Source: a virus. Taken from it: DNA of 43,210 nucleotides. Under the pieces are notes generated by a model that saw nothing but the letters and a program-made list of their open reading frames with translations, ran no database searches and was not told where the DNA came from. Both the position numbers and the translations under genes were made by a program. The stretch is taken from the IMG/VR virus record IMGVR_UViG_3300040801_005051, positions 1 to 43,210 of that record; one strand, given 5' to 3'. Positions 16,254-23,040 of the stretch are shown here, in pieces. Within the stretch, counting starts at the first letter, position 1. Each line of letters opens with the position of its first letter.

Positions 16254-18257
16254 TTATGCGAAGGTCAAACCACCATGGCGCATCTCGCGTTCGATGCGCT
16301 TGGTGTTGCGGGCGGTGGCCTCGGCCGCGTCGGCGGTGCGTTCGGCGGCGTCGCTCTGCAACGCCATGCCGACGAGCGCCGCGGGGTTGAACGACCCCAC
16401 CGACACGATGCGGTCCATAGCCCGGTCCAACTCTTCTCCCAGGCCCGAGAGGTCGGGCAGTTCCAACCCATCGATCCCTGGCACGGGGCTCTCACCAGCC
16501 TCGACGGACTCCCGCTTCTGCCTCGCCTCGGCGATCGCCTGCTCCCACTCGCGGCGGGCCTCGATGAGTGCCTTCTCGGCGTCGCGCTGCGCGTGGGCTT
16601 GTTCTTGAGCCTGTCGGTCTTGCTCGTCCTCGTACCGCTGGCCGATGACGCCGAGCGTCTGCTCGTTGAGCCTGGCCGACTGGCGGCGTCGGCTCTCGCG
16701 ACGGCGGTCGGTCTCGATGACCTGCTCGCCGGTGCTGGCATCGATCTCCGACAGCCGCCCCCGGATTGCTCTGTCGATCTCGGCGTTCGCCTTGCTGGGG
16801 TCAAGCGAGTCGTCGAATAGCGACTTGATGACGTTCCACGTCTTTGCCGCCAGCGCCCGCATCCGCTCCCACGAGCGGTTGAAGATGTTGACGAACCCCA
16901 GCCACGCGGTCTGCAGGAACGCGGTGGTCTCGATCCAGCCCGCTTCGAGGCCGTGCCAGACGAGCTGCAGCGCCGACAACGCGCCGGTGAACGCGCCGAC
17001 CAGCAGGTCCATGATGAAGTGCTTGAAGCCCAGCCACAGCCCCTGAACGAAGTTGATGCCCCGCACCCACTCGGCCTTGAGCGCCAGCCACAGGACGCGG
17101 GCCGCGAGCGAGACGTCTCCCGCCGCCAACGCATCCGCGATCCCCCGGAAGGTGGCCGCCGCGCGATCGCGGAGCTGGGTGAATCGGTCGGCCAGCCAGT
17201 CGAGCGCTTGTCCCGCGATGCCGCTGGCGTGCAGCAGGTACGCCGACAGCGCCGTCACGGCCACGATCACCAACCCGATCGGCGAGACGAGGAACGCCAA
17301 ACCGGCGGCCAAACCGCCCAGCAGCGACACCACCCCGGCAACGGCCGACGCCAACGCACCCATGACTAGGGCCGAGCCGATCAACAGCCCGCCCAGCAGG
17401 ATCAGGGCGATGCCGGCCCCGGTGATGACCGCGGCGATCTTCGCGGCCTGCACGACCAGCTGGCGGTTGGCCTTGATCCACTCGCTGGCAATCACCGCCA
17501 GCCGCAGCAGCGTGTCGGCGAGCTTGGTCAGCAGCGGTGCCAGCGCCGCTCCGACGTTGAACACCCCCTGGCGGACCACTTTCCACAATCGGTCGAGGGC
17601 ATCGGTGAAGACCTCGGCCGCCGCGGCGTCCTCGCCCGACATCGTCAGGCCCAGGCGTCGCGCTTCTTCCTGCAACGCCGAGATGCCCTCGGCCCCCTGG
17701 GCGAACATCGGCAGCAGCTGCGTGCCGGCCCGACCGAAAAGGGCCTGGGCCAGCGCCGCCTTGCGGGTGGGGTCTTCGATTTCCGCGATGGCGTCGGCGA
17801 TCCGCTTGAACTGCTCCTCGGGCCCCCCGGTAAGCCCGTCGAGGTCCTCGTACGCCAGCCCCAGGTCCGCGAGCGCGTCGGTCTGCGTCGACAGCCCACG
17901 GCCCGCGTCGTAGACCGATCGCTGCATGCGACGCAGCCCGCTTTCCAACGCCTCCAGCGACGTGCCGGTCTGGCTGGCCACGAACTTCAGCTCCGACAAC
18001 GCCTCGACCGAGAAGCCGGTGCGTTTGGCCATCTTGGCAACCTGGTCGCCGTACGAGCTGAAGTATTTGGCCGACGCGACCAGCGGGGTCAACAGCGCAG
18101 TGCCGATGCCGGCCACACGCAGGCCCATCCCCCGGATTGCGCCGCCGAAGGCTCGCAGCTTGCGTTGGGCGGCGCGGAGGGCGCGGACCAGCTTGGTGTC
18201 GTCGGCGAACAGCTCGACGAAGGCCCGACCGGCCCGGATGCCCTTGGATGATGCCAT
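16254..18257 (-). CDS. Phage tail tape measure protein
   Basis: A 667-residue protein that sets tail length and is threaded through the tail tube. The N-terminal 200 residues match the TP901-type tape measure start (FVELFADDTKLVRALRAAQ, then AKRTGFSVEALSELKF). The middle (about 270-350) has several hydrophobic helices (ITGAGIALILLGGLLIG, VVSLLGGLAAGLAFLV). The C-terminal third is a charged coiled coil (RQAQEQAHAQRDAEKALIEARREW). At about 2 kb it implies a short tail. Confidence 0.88.
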   Translation of the reverse strand: MASSKGIRAGRAFVELFADDTKLVRALRAAQRKLRAFGGAIRGMGLRVAGIGTALLTPLVASAKYFSSYGDQVAKMAKRTGFSVEALSELKFVASQTGTSLEALESGLRRMQRSVYDAGRGLSTQTDALADLGLAYEDLDGLTGGPEEQFKRIADAIAEIEDPTRKAALAQALFGRAGTQLLPMFAQGAEGISALQEEARRLGLTMSGEDAAAAEVFTDALDRLWKVVRQGVFNVGAALAPLLTKLADTLLRLAVIASEWIKANRQLVVQAAKIAAVITGAGIALILLGGLLIGSALVMGALASAVAGVVSLLGGLAAGLAFLVSPIGLVIVAVTALSAYLLHASGIAGQALDWLADRFTQLRDRAAATFRGIADALAAGDVSLAARVLWLALKAEWVRGINFVQGLWLGFKHFIMDLLVGAFTGALSALQLVWHGLEAGWIETTAFLQTAWLGFVNIFNRSWERMRALAAKTWNVIKSLFDDSLDPSKANAEIDRAIRGRLSEIDASTGEQVIETDRRRESRRRQSARLNEQTLGVIGQRYEDEQDRQAQEQAHAQRDAEKALIEARREWEQAIAEARQKRESVEAGESPVPGIDGLELPDLSGLGEELDRAMDRIVSVGSFNPAALVGMALQSDAAERTADAAEATARNTKRIEREMRHGGLTFA

Positions 18258-18263
18258 GGCGAA

Positions 18264-18623
18264 CTACTCCTCGTCACCCAACGGCAGCGCGTACCAGCCC
18301 TCGTGTAAATCCATCCGGCCCGCGACCGGTTCGCCGTCGTCGCCCTTCACCCAGACCTTCACGTCGGGGAGCGTCTCGCGCAGCCGCACCGGCGTGCCGT
18401 CCGGCACGTAGGTCGTGCGTACGCACCCGCTCAACCCGACCGTCGCGAACAGCACCAGCACCACCGGCCAGTGTCGACGCACCTGGCGGATCAGCCGCTC
18501 CCGTCGATCGCCGTCCGGGTCCGCGTCGTCGAACGTCGGCTTCAGGTGGGGAGCCCACAACTCGACGAGCGTTCCCAGCACCAACACGAGCACCGGCTGG
18601 AGCGCAGCGATGAGGCCGGTCAT
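18264..18623 (-). CDS. Membrane protein with internal lipobox, spanin/Rz1-like
   Basis: A 119-residue protein with a membrane helix at 5-24 (ALQPVLVLVLGTLVEL) and a second hydrophobic stretch at 52-66 ending in LSGC with Cys67, a lipoprotein signature. The part after Cys67 is a small beta domain (VRLRETLPDVKVWVKG). An in-frame GTG at 18482 would begin a 72-residue lipoprotein with a basic RRH n-region, so two products may be made. It overlaps the holin-like gene by ATGA. A role in lysis or envelope disruption is likely but inferred. Confidence 0.6.
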   Translation of the reverse strand: MTGLIAALQPVLVLVLGTLVELWAPHLKPTFDDADPDGDRRERLIRQVRRHWPVVLVLFATVGLSGCVRTTYVPDGTPVRLRETLPDVKVWVKGDDGEPVAGRMDLHEGWYALPLGDEE

Positions 18624-18838
18624 CCCTGGCCTCCGCTCTTGACCTTCGCGCGGCTGGCCGAGTAGCCGAGGCTGGCGAGCACGGCGACCAGGCCGCCGAC
18701 CACGGGGGCGCTCCAGTGGTTGTCGCCGAGGATGTCCAGAGCGCCCGACGCCATGACGAAGCCGAGCAGCGTCGCGAGCAGCGACAACCAGAACTCGGTG
18801 GTCTTGAAGCCGGGCTTGGGGGAGGTGGTGTCAGGCAT
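18620..18838 (-). CDS. Small membrane protein, holin-like
   Basis: A 72-residue protein with two hydrophobic helices (TEFWLSLLATLLGFVMASGAL and APVVGGLVAVLASLGYSAS) and a basic C-terminus (RAKVKSGGQG), the layout of class II holins. The ATG at 18838 has an AAAGGA Shine-Dalgarno and was preferred to a longer ORF from 18940. It is followed by the lipobox protein, making a two-gene membrane module between the tail chaperone and tape measure. No endolysin was seen nearby. Confidence 0.65.
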   Translation of the reverse strand: MPDTTSPKPGFKTTEFWLSLLATLLGFVMASGALDILGDNHWSAPVVGGLVAVLASLGYSASRAKVKSGGQG

Positions 18839-19151
18839 GAGAGTGTCCTTTCGTGGATTCCAAGGCCTCGCGTAGGAGGCGCAGGTCGTGCTTGCCGGCG
18901 ACCGTCCGTGATCGCCGGTCGTGTCTTGCGTGAGGATCAAAATCCGACGCGTTGAACGGCCGGTGCTTCTTGGGGTTGCGGTTGGCGTTGGCGATCAGCG
19001 CACAGAGCAGGGAGGTGTGGGCCCACCGCTCGCGGCTGCTTCCCTCGGCCATCCAGAGCAGTTGCCGAAGCGTCAGACCCCGGAGCCCGGCGTCGCCGGG
19101 TCCGAGGCCGAGGCTTCCGGCGATCCGCCAGACATCCGCCCACCCCTGGAA
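18831..19151 (-). CDS. Tail assembly chaperone extension (T-like), probably reached by -1 frameshift
   Basis: In the -1 frame relative to the upstream chaperone there is an open stretch reading FQGWADVWRIAGSLGL, then LTLRQLLWMAEG, ending at 18831. The VWRIAG...LTLRxLLWMA pattern is typical of the C-terminal extension of tail assembly chaperones. It overlaps the last ~78 bp of the G-like gene in another frame and has no good start codon before the internal ATG at 19052, so it is best explained as the frameshift product (GT). The listed start is where recognisable similarity begins; the slip site is not resolved. Confidence 0.6.
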   Translation of the reverse strand, partial: FQGWADVWRIAGSLGLGPGDAGLRGLTLRQLLWMAEGSSRERWAHTSLLCALIANANRNPKKHRPFNASDFDPHARHDRRSRTVAGKHDLRLLREALESTKGHSHA

Positions 19152-19609
19152 GCGTCTGGATCGGCCATCGCTTCTTCCACCAGCTTCCCGGGGTCCAGGC
19201 CGTCGATCCGTGTCTCGATGGCCGTCACCGCCGCGTGGATCGTGGCCATCTGCTTGGCGACCGCCTTGGCCCGATCGTTGCGGCCCCGGGACCGGAAAAA
19301 ATCCGTCAGCTCCTCGTAGAACGCCTTCTGCGCCGCGAGCAGCGTCTGGCCGTCAAAGGCGTTTCGCACGTCGTCGTCGCTGACGCCGTGCGTGGCGAAC
19401 TGCCCTTCGAGCATGACGCAGAGGACTTCGCCCAAGAGCAACTCGTCGGTGCCGAGGAGCGTGAGGACAGGCGGCCCTCCCGGATCATCCTGCCGGGGGG
19501 CCTCCGGCTGCAGCAGGTCGATGCCCAGCTTCTCCTTGACGGCCATGGCGGTGCCAAGGTTGAGCGTCAGCGCCCAATTCCGGCCGGTGGTGTCGGTGAA
19601 GGATTTCAT
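19073..19609 (-). CDS. Tail assembly chaperone (G-like)
   Basis: A 178-residue protein with FTDTTGRNWALTLNLGTAMAVKEKLGIDLL at the start, the usual opening of planctomycete and siphovirus tail chaperones that coat the tape measure before tube polymerisation. The last ~25 residues are low-complexity (SGGSPEASASDPATPGSG), while the overlapping -1 frame carries a conserved-looking sequence, supporting programmed frameshifting. It sits between the tail tube gene and the tape measure as expected. Confidence 0.72.
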   Translation of the reverse strand: MKSFTDTTGRNWALTLNLGTAMAVKEKLGIDLLQPEAPRQDDPGGPPVLTLLGTDELLLGEVLCVMLEGQFATHGVSDDDVRNAFDGQTLLAAQKAFYEELTDFFRSRGRNDRAKAVAKQMATIHAAVTAIETRIDGLDPGKLVEEAMADPDASRGGRMSGGSPEASASDPATPGSGV

Positions 19610-19621
19610 GGGTGGTGTTTC

Positions 19622-20092
19622 CTATCGCTTGGCGGCGACAGGCTCGCCGGTGAACTCGGGCAGGTCCAGGGCTTCGGTGCCGAAGTTGACGAGCTCGAGC
19701 GTGGCGGCGATGAGCTGGTCGAGGCGCTGCTTGTCGGCCTGGTGCAGGCCGGCGGCGGCGTCCTTGCTCTGGCTGCCGACCAGCTCGGTGTAGCCGGCCT
19801 TGAACCGGCGGAGCACCGCCTGGACGAGCGAGTTCTCGATGCCGTTGATGGCCTCGTCGGGGAGGAACTCGATCACGGGGTAGCTGTCGGGGTGCAGCTT
19901 GGGCAGGTCGAGCCGCTGGCCGGCGACGAGGTCGGCAAGGTCCTGGACGCGGCCGAGATAGCTGCGGGCGCGGGCGCGGTCGGGCAGCGGGAACTCGGCC
20001 TGCCGAGCGGCCTGGCTGACGCTGAGTTCCTTGGCGAACTTGGCGAAGTACTCGGCGAGCGTGGCGACGTCGAAGTTGGCGACTGAGGTCAT
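19622..20092 (-). CDS. Conserved phage protein between tail tube and chaperone
   Basis: A 156-residue mostly helical soluble protein (VATLAEYFAKFAKELSVSQAARQ at the start). No family is recognised. Its place between the tail tube and chaperone genes, in the same operon, suggests a tail assembly role. An AAGGATG-like Shine-Dalgarno element lies just before its ATG. Confidence 0.6.
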   Translation of the reverse strand: MTSVANFDVATLAEYFAKFAKELSVSQAARQAEFPLPDRARARSYLGRVQDLADLVAGQRLDLPKLHPDSYPVIEFLPDEAINGIENSLVQAVLRRFKAGYTELVGSQSKDAAAGLHQADKQRLDQLIAATLELVNFGTEALDLPEFTGEPVAAKR

Positions 20093-20123
20093 GGGAACAT
20101 CCTTGTGAAAGGGGTGAAAGGGA

Positions 20124-20561
20124 TCAGGCGACTTCGACCCAGTAGTCGAAGACGGCGAGCTTGGCGGTCACCGACACGGTGACGCCTTCTTCAAGCGGTT
20201 CGCTGCGGCTGAAGTTGGTGATGGAGAAGTCGCCCAGCGGCCCTTCGGTGCCCGAAGCGTCGCTGGCACCGGTGAGCACGGCCAGTCGCAGCGTGCCGGC
20301 GGTGAGGAAGGCGGTCTTCACCGCGTCGAAGCCGGTGTCGCCGGGCTTCCAGAGCATCTCGAACTCGACGGTGCATTCGCGGAGGGTGGGGGCGGTGGCC
20401 CGCCAGCCCTGGTTGGCGCGGGTGGTGACGTCGGCCTCGCCGGCTTCGAGGTTGAGCGTGACGTCCTTGACGTTGGACATCTCGGTGAGGGAGGTGATCG
20501 CGGTGCCGGCGGGGCCTTGATAGATCTTGGCGTTCATGCCGAGGAGGAAGGCGTCGGGCAT
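20124..20561 (-). CDS. Major tail tube protein
   Basis: A 145-residue beta-rich protein. It starts DAFLLGMNAKIYQG, then has SNVKDVTLNLEAGEADVTTR and the motif LRECTVEFEMLWKPGD, and ends with DFSITNFSRSEPLEEGVTVS. This arrangement of strands around an EADVTTR loop is typical of siphovirus tail tube subunits. It precedes the tail chaperones, as expected. Confidence 0.8.
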   Translation of the reverse strand: MPDAFLLGMNAKIYQGPAGTAITSLTEMSNVKDVTLNLEAGEADVTTRANQGWRATAPTLRECTVEFEMLWKPGDTGFDAVKTAFLTAGTLRLAVLTGASDASGTEGPLGDFSITNFSRSEPLEEGVTVSVTAKLAVFDYWVEVA

Positions 20562-20585
20562 GGTGGGGTGCTCCGGGTGGAGGGG

Positions 20586-21017
20586 TTATCTGCGAACCGA
20601 GTCCCGCCACATGGCGGGGAGCTTGGGTTGTTCTTTGTCGAAGGCGGGGCCCATGTAGGGCCGCCCCCGGAAGTGGACGCGGTGACGTTGGCCGCGTCGG
20701 CGGAGGGTGGTGGTGCCGCCGTGCTCAAGCAGGGACGGCGCGTCGCCCCGACCCGAGCCGTTGAGCCGGGCGGGGCCGATGACAACGGAACGCTTGGTTG
20801 GGTCGAAGCCGAAGAAGATGAAGCGCTTGAGCAGGCCGGTGCGGGAGGTCGGCGGCTGGCCGGGTGACGAGGTGCGCTTTCGTCGGCGGATCGACGAGCG
20901 AGCCGAGCGACGCACGAACGCCCCGAAGCGGCTGAAGACGCGACGGGTCGCGCGATCGGTGGTCCTCACGACGGCGGGCTGATCGAAGAACAGGCTGTTG
21001 ATCTTCATACCGATCAT
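20586..21017 (-). CDS. Virion morphogenesis / tail completion-type protein
   Basis: A 143-residue very basic protein (MKINSLFFDQPAVVRTTDRATRRVFSRFGAFVRRSARSSIRRR near the start) with PGQPPTSRTGLLKRFIFFGFDP and VVIGPARLNG, features shared by phage virion-morphogenesis (HK97 gp10-like) proteins. An ATG at 21017 or 21008 is possible; neither has a strong Shine-Dalgarno. It lies just before the tail tube gene, where neck and tail-completion genes are found. Confidence 0.65.
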   Translation of the reverse strand: MIGMKINSLFFDQPAVVRTTDRATRRVFSRFGAFVRRSARSSIRRRKRTSSPGQPPTSRTGLLKRFIFFGFDPTKRSVVIGPARLNGSGRGDAPSLLEHGGTTTLRRRGQRHRVHFRGRPYMGPAFDKEQPKLPAMWRDSVRR

Positions 21018-21151
21018 GGCGTTGATCTGCTTCTCTTCGCGGGCAATCCCGGGTGTTCGTTGGCGGGCTTCCGGGGGCGGGGGGGGGGCAGGAAGTTGGG
21101 CTCGAAAAATGGCGCTTGATTCCTGTCGCCGCTGTGTCCCGCGTCGAGAAG

Positions 21152-21550
21152 TCAGGTGATGTCCTCCAAGGGGCCTTCGCTGGTGATGCGGTAGACGACG
21201 CCTTCGCTGGCGACGACGGAGCGGACGTGGATCTTGCTGGCGTCGTCGATGCGGATGACCACGCCGCGGTAGTTGGGCGGGGTGAGCGGCATGTTCTGCC
21301 CCCCGGAATCTCCTAAGAAGATGGGCTTGGTATTGATGTATGTGGCGTCGTTGTCGATGGGCGAGGCGATCCACACGAAACGGCAGGGCGTGGGTTCGCT
21401 GACCAGCGGCTCGGCGACGCCGGCCTGGGCGGGGGCCATGCTGCCGCCGACAAAGGAAGTGGGGGCGGTGATGTCAACGAGCATCGCGCCGTCGTCGGGG
21501 TCGATGGCGATGGTCGCGCTGTTGAGCCATTGGCGTCGGGGTGGTGCCAT
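21152..21550 (-). CDS. Unknown late-operon phage protein
   Basis: A 132-residue beta-rich protein (APPRRQWLNSATIAIDPDD at the start, later VVIRIDDASKIHVRSVVASEG). No family is recognised. It lies among head-tail connector genes on the late strand. A 134-bp gap with a run of ten G residues (21079-21088) separates it from the next gene. Confidence 0.5.
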   Translation of the reverse strand: MAPPRRQWLNSATIAIDPDDGAMLVDITAPTSFVGGSMAPAQAGVAEPLVSEPTPCRFVWIASPIDNDATYINTKPIFLGDSGGQNMPLTPPNYRGVVIRIDDASKIHVRSVVASEGVVYRITSEGPLEDIT

Positions 21551-21570
21551 GGTGGGTCTCTCCGGGGGGG

Positions 21571-22011
21571 CTATTTCATGCCGCGGTAGGTGACGGTGAG
21601 GACGCTGGTGAACACCCGCTTCTCGGTCAGGTGCTCGGACGCGTAGACAGGATCGTTGGTGGTGCGGACCCAGCTCACCCCCGCCCCTGGAGGTTGGGTG
21701 AGTTGGCGTCGACGGAGGTAGTCGGCGATGGCATCGACGAGCCCGCCGAGTTCGAGCACGAAGGCATCGACGTCGGAGTCCGGAGGCACCCGTTGCTGGA
21801 CGCCTATGTCGACGCTGAGGTCGTGCTGGCTGGCGGCGCGGGTGGCCCCGGTGATCTCGACGGCCTTGGGCACGACGGTGACACGCAGGCCGGTCAGCTC
21901 GGACAAGTTGTAGACCGGCAGCACGCGCCGCTCTGCGATGAATGCGGGCGTGAACGTGGCGGCGTTGAGTTCGGCCGCGACCGCATCGGCAAGCTGGACG
22001 ATGACGCTCAT
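21571..22011 (-). CDS. Putative tail completion / tail terminator protein
   Basis: A 146-residue protein with SVIVQLADAVAAELNAATF at the start, a middle strand VTVVPKAVEITGATR, and a helix VDAFVLELGGLVDAIADYLRRR. This pattern and its place between the head-tail adaptor and tail genes fit the small alpha/beta tail completion (gpU-like) proteins. The exact family is not certain. Confidence 0.6.
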   Translation of the reverse strand: MSVIVQLADAVAAELNAATFTPAFIAERRVLPVYNLSELTGLRVTVVPKAVEITGATRAASQHDLSVDIGVQQRVPPDSDVDAFVLELGGLVDAIADYLRRRQLTQPPGAGVSWVRTTNDPVYASEHLTEKRVFTSVLTVTYRGMK

Positions 22012-22013
22012 GG

Positions 22014-22253
22014 TTACACCACCCCTTCTGCCGTGAGCCAGGCCACGGCGGCCGACGCCGCAGCGGCGGTCACTGCCCCGACGACGACCCAGATCAATCG
22101 CCGCTGCCGGCGAGTGTCCTGTTCGAGGCGGTCCAGCCGCAGTTGGAGGCCCAGCTTGCCGTTGCCGCGGATCGCCTCGTCCAGCCGGTCGAGCTTGAGG
22201 TGGATCGACTCGAACTGGTTCTCGCAGTGCTCGGCTTGGGTGCAGGTGCTCAC
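22014..22253 (-). CDS. Small coiled-coil membrane protein, XhlA-like layout
   Basis: This gene starts at GTG, in a GTGA overlap with the head-tail adaptor stop. The 79-residue product has a heptad-like segment (QFESIHLKLDRLDEAI, then LRLDRLEQD), a basic patch (RRQRR) and one C-terminal membrane helix (LIWVVVGAVTAAAASAAVAWL). The layout resembles haemolysin XhlA-type phage proteins associated with lysis, but similarity is architectural only. Confidence 0.6.
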   Translation of the reverse strand: MSTCTQAEHCENQFESIHLKLDRLDEAIRGNGKLGLQLRLDRLEQDTRRQRRLIWVVVGAVTAAAASAAVAWLTAEGVV

Positions 22254-22630
22254 GCTTCGTCTCCGTCGGCGGGGCCGGTCTCGCGGGTGTGGATGCGGTA
22301 AGTGGTGCGGTACGGGTCGGACCAGCGCCAGGGCCCGTCGCCGTGGACGTCCATGACCTCGTACACGCGGCCGTCGTGGATCAGCTGGTGACCGACGCGC
22401 GGTTCGAGGAGCAGGACGTCTGCGGCGACGAGGAAGTCGACCGAGCGCGAACGGACCGTCGCCCCGTAATCGTCGGAGCCCTCGTGCTCGGTCGCGCCGA
22501 GCGTGGCCGCGATCGGCAGGTCGGCCTCGCCCGGGCGGCGGTAGACGACCGGTTCGGTGAGGTGCCTCTCGCGTTGCCGGTTCAGGAAGTCCTGGCCTCG
22601 ACGCAGCATGCTCGTGGGAAGCGAGGTCAT
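22250..22630 (-). CDS. Head-tail adaptor / stopper-like protein
   Basis: A 126-residue protein (MLRRGQDFLNRQRERHLTEPVVYRR) with a beta-rich C-terminal half (VDFLVAADVLLLEPRVGHQLI, then GRVYEVMDVHGDGPW), which resembles head-closure or stopper proteins. The ATG overlaps the stop of the DUF2190 gene (TAATG) and the stop overlaps the next gene. Its place directly after the capsid genes supports the call. Confidence 0.65.
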   Translation of the reverse strand: MTSLPTSMLRRGQDFLNRQRERHLTEPVVYRRPGEADLPIAATLGATEHEGSDDYGATVRSRSVDFLVAADVLLLEPRVGHQLIHDGRVYEVMDVHGDGPWRWSDPYRTTYRIHTRETGPADGDEA

Positions 22631-22971
22631 TACTGCGTGAGCCTGACCCGGATCGTGGCGTCGTCGTCGGCGGCGGGCAGGAGGCTCTTGCCCAGCAGCT
22701 TATTAGCCCCGGCGTTGTCGTCGGGCGTGGCGACCTGATTGCCGGCGTCCCAATAGATGGGCAGGCCGGCCGCGGCGTCGGTGCCGACGCCGGTGGCCTT
22801 GGCGATGTCGAAGACGCCGACGACGGCGATCGCACCGGGCTCGTTCGCCGGCAGCTTACGGGTGGCGACGCCGAGCAGGTCGTTGATGACGACGACCGAC
22901 CCGGCCGGAACCAGCACGCTTGGGGTGTAGTCAACGGTGTTGCCATGCTGGATGTAGGTGGCGGTGAACAT
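22630..22971 (-). CDS. Capsid decoration protein, DUF2190 family
   Basis: A 113-residue beta protein: FTATYIQHGNTVDYTPS, then VPAGSVVVINDLLGVATR and later GLPIYWDAGNQV. This order is characteristic of DUF2190 proteins, which are capsid cement or decoration subunits next to the major capsid gene. It lies about 70 bp after the protease-capsid gene. Confidence 0.85.
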   Translation of the reverse strand: MFTATYIQHGNTVDYTPSVLVPAGSVVVINDLLGVATRKLPANEPGAIAVVGVFDIAKATGVGTDAAAGLPIYWDAGNQVATPDDNAGANKLLGKSLLPAADDDATIRVRLTQ

Positions 22972-23040
22972 GGTGGGTCTCGCAGGAGGTGGGGGTCAGT
23001 GACGGGCGCAGCGGCACTGGCCGGTTCCAAGGGGGTGGAG

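Noticed and set aside
18937-19143. 68-residue ORF at the tail chaperone junction
   Set aside because: It is the third frame; the conserved T-like pattern is in the -1 frame instead.
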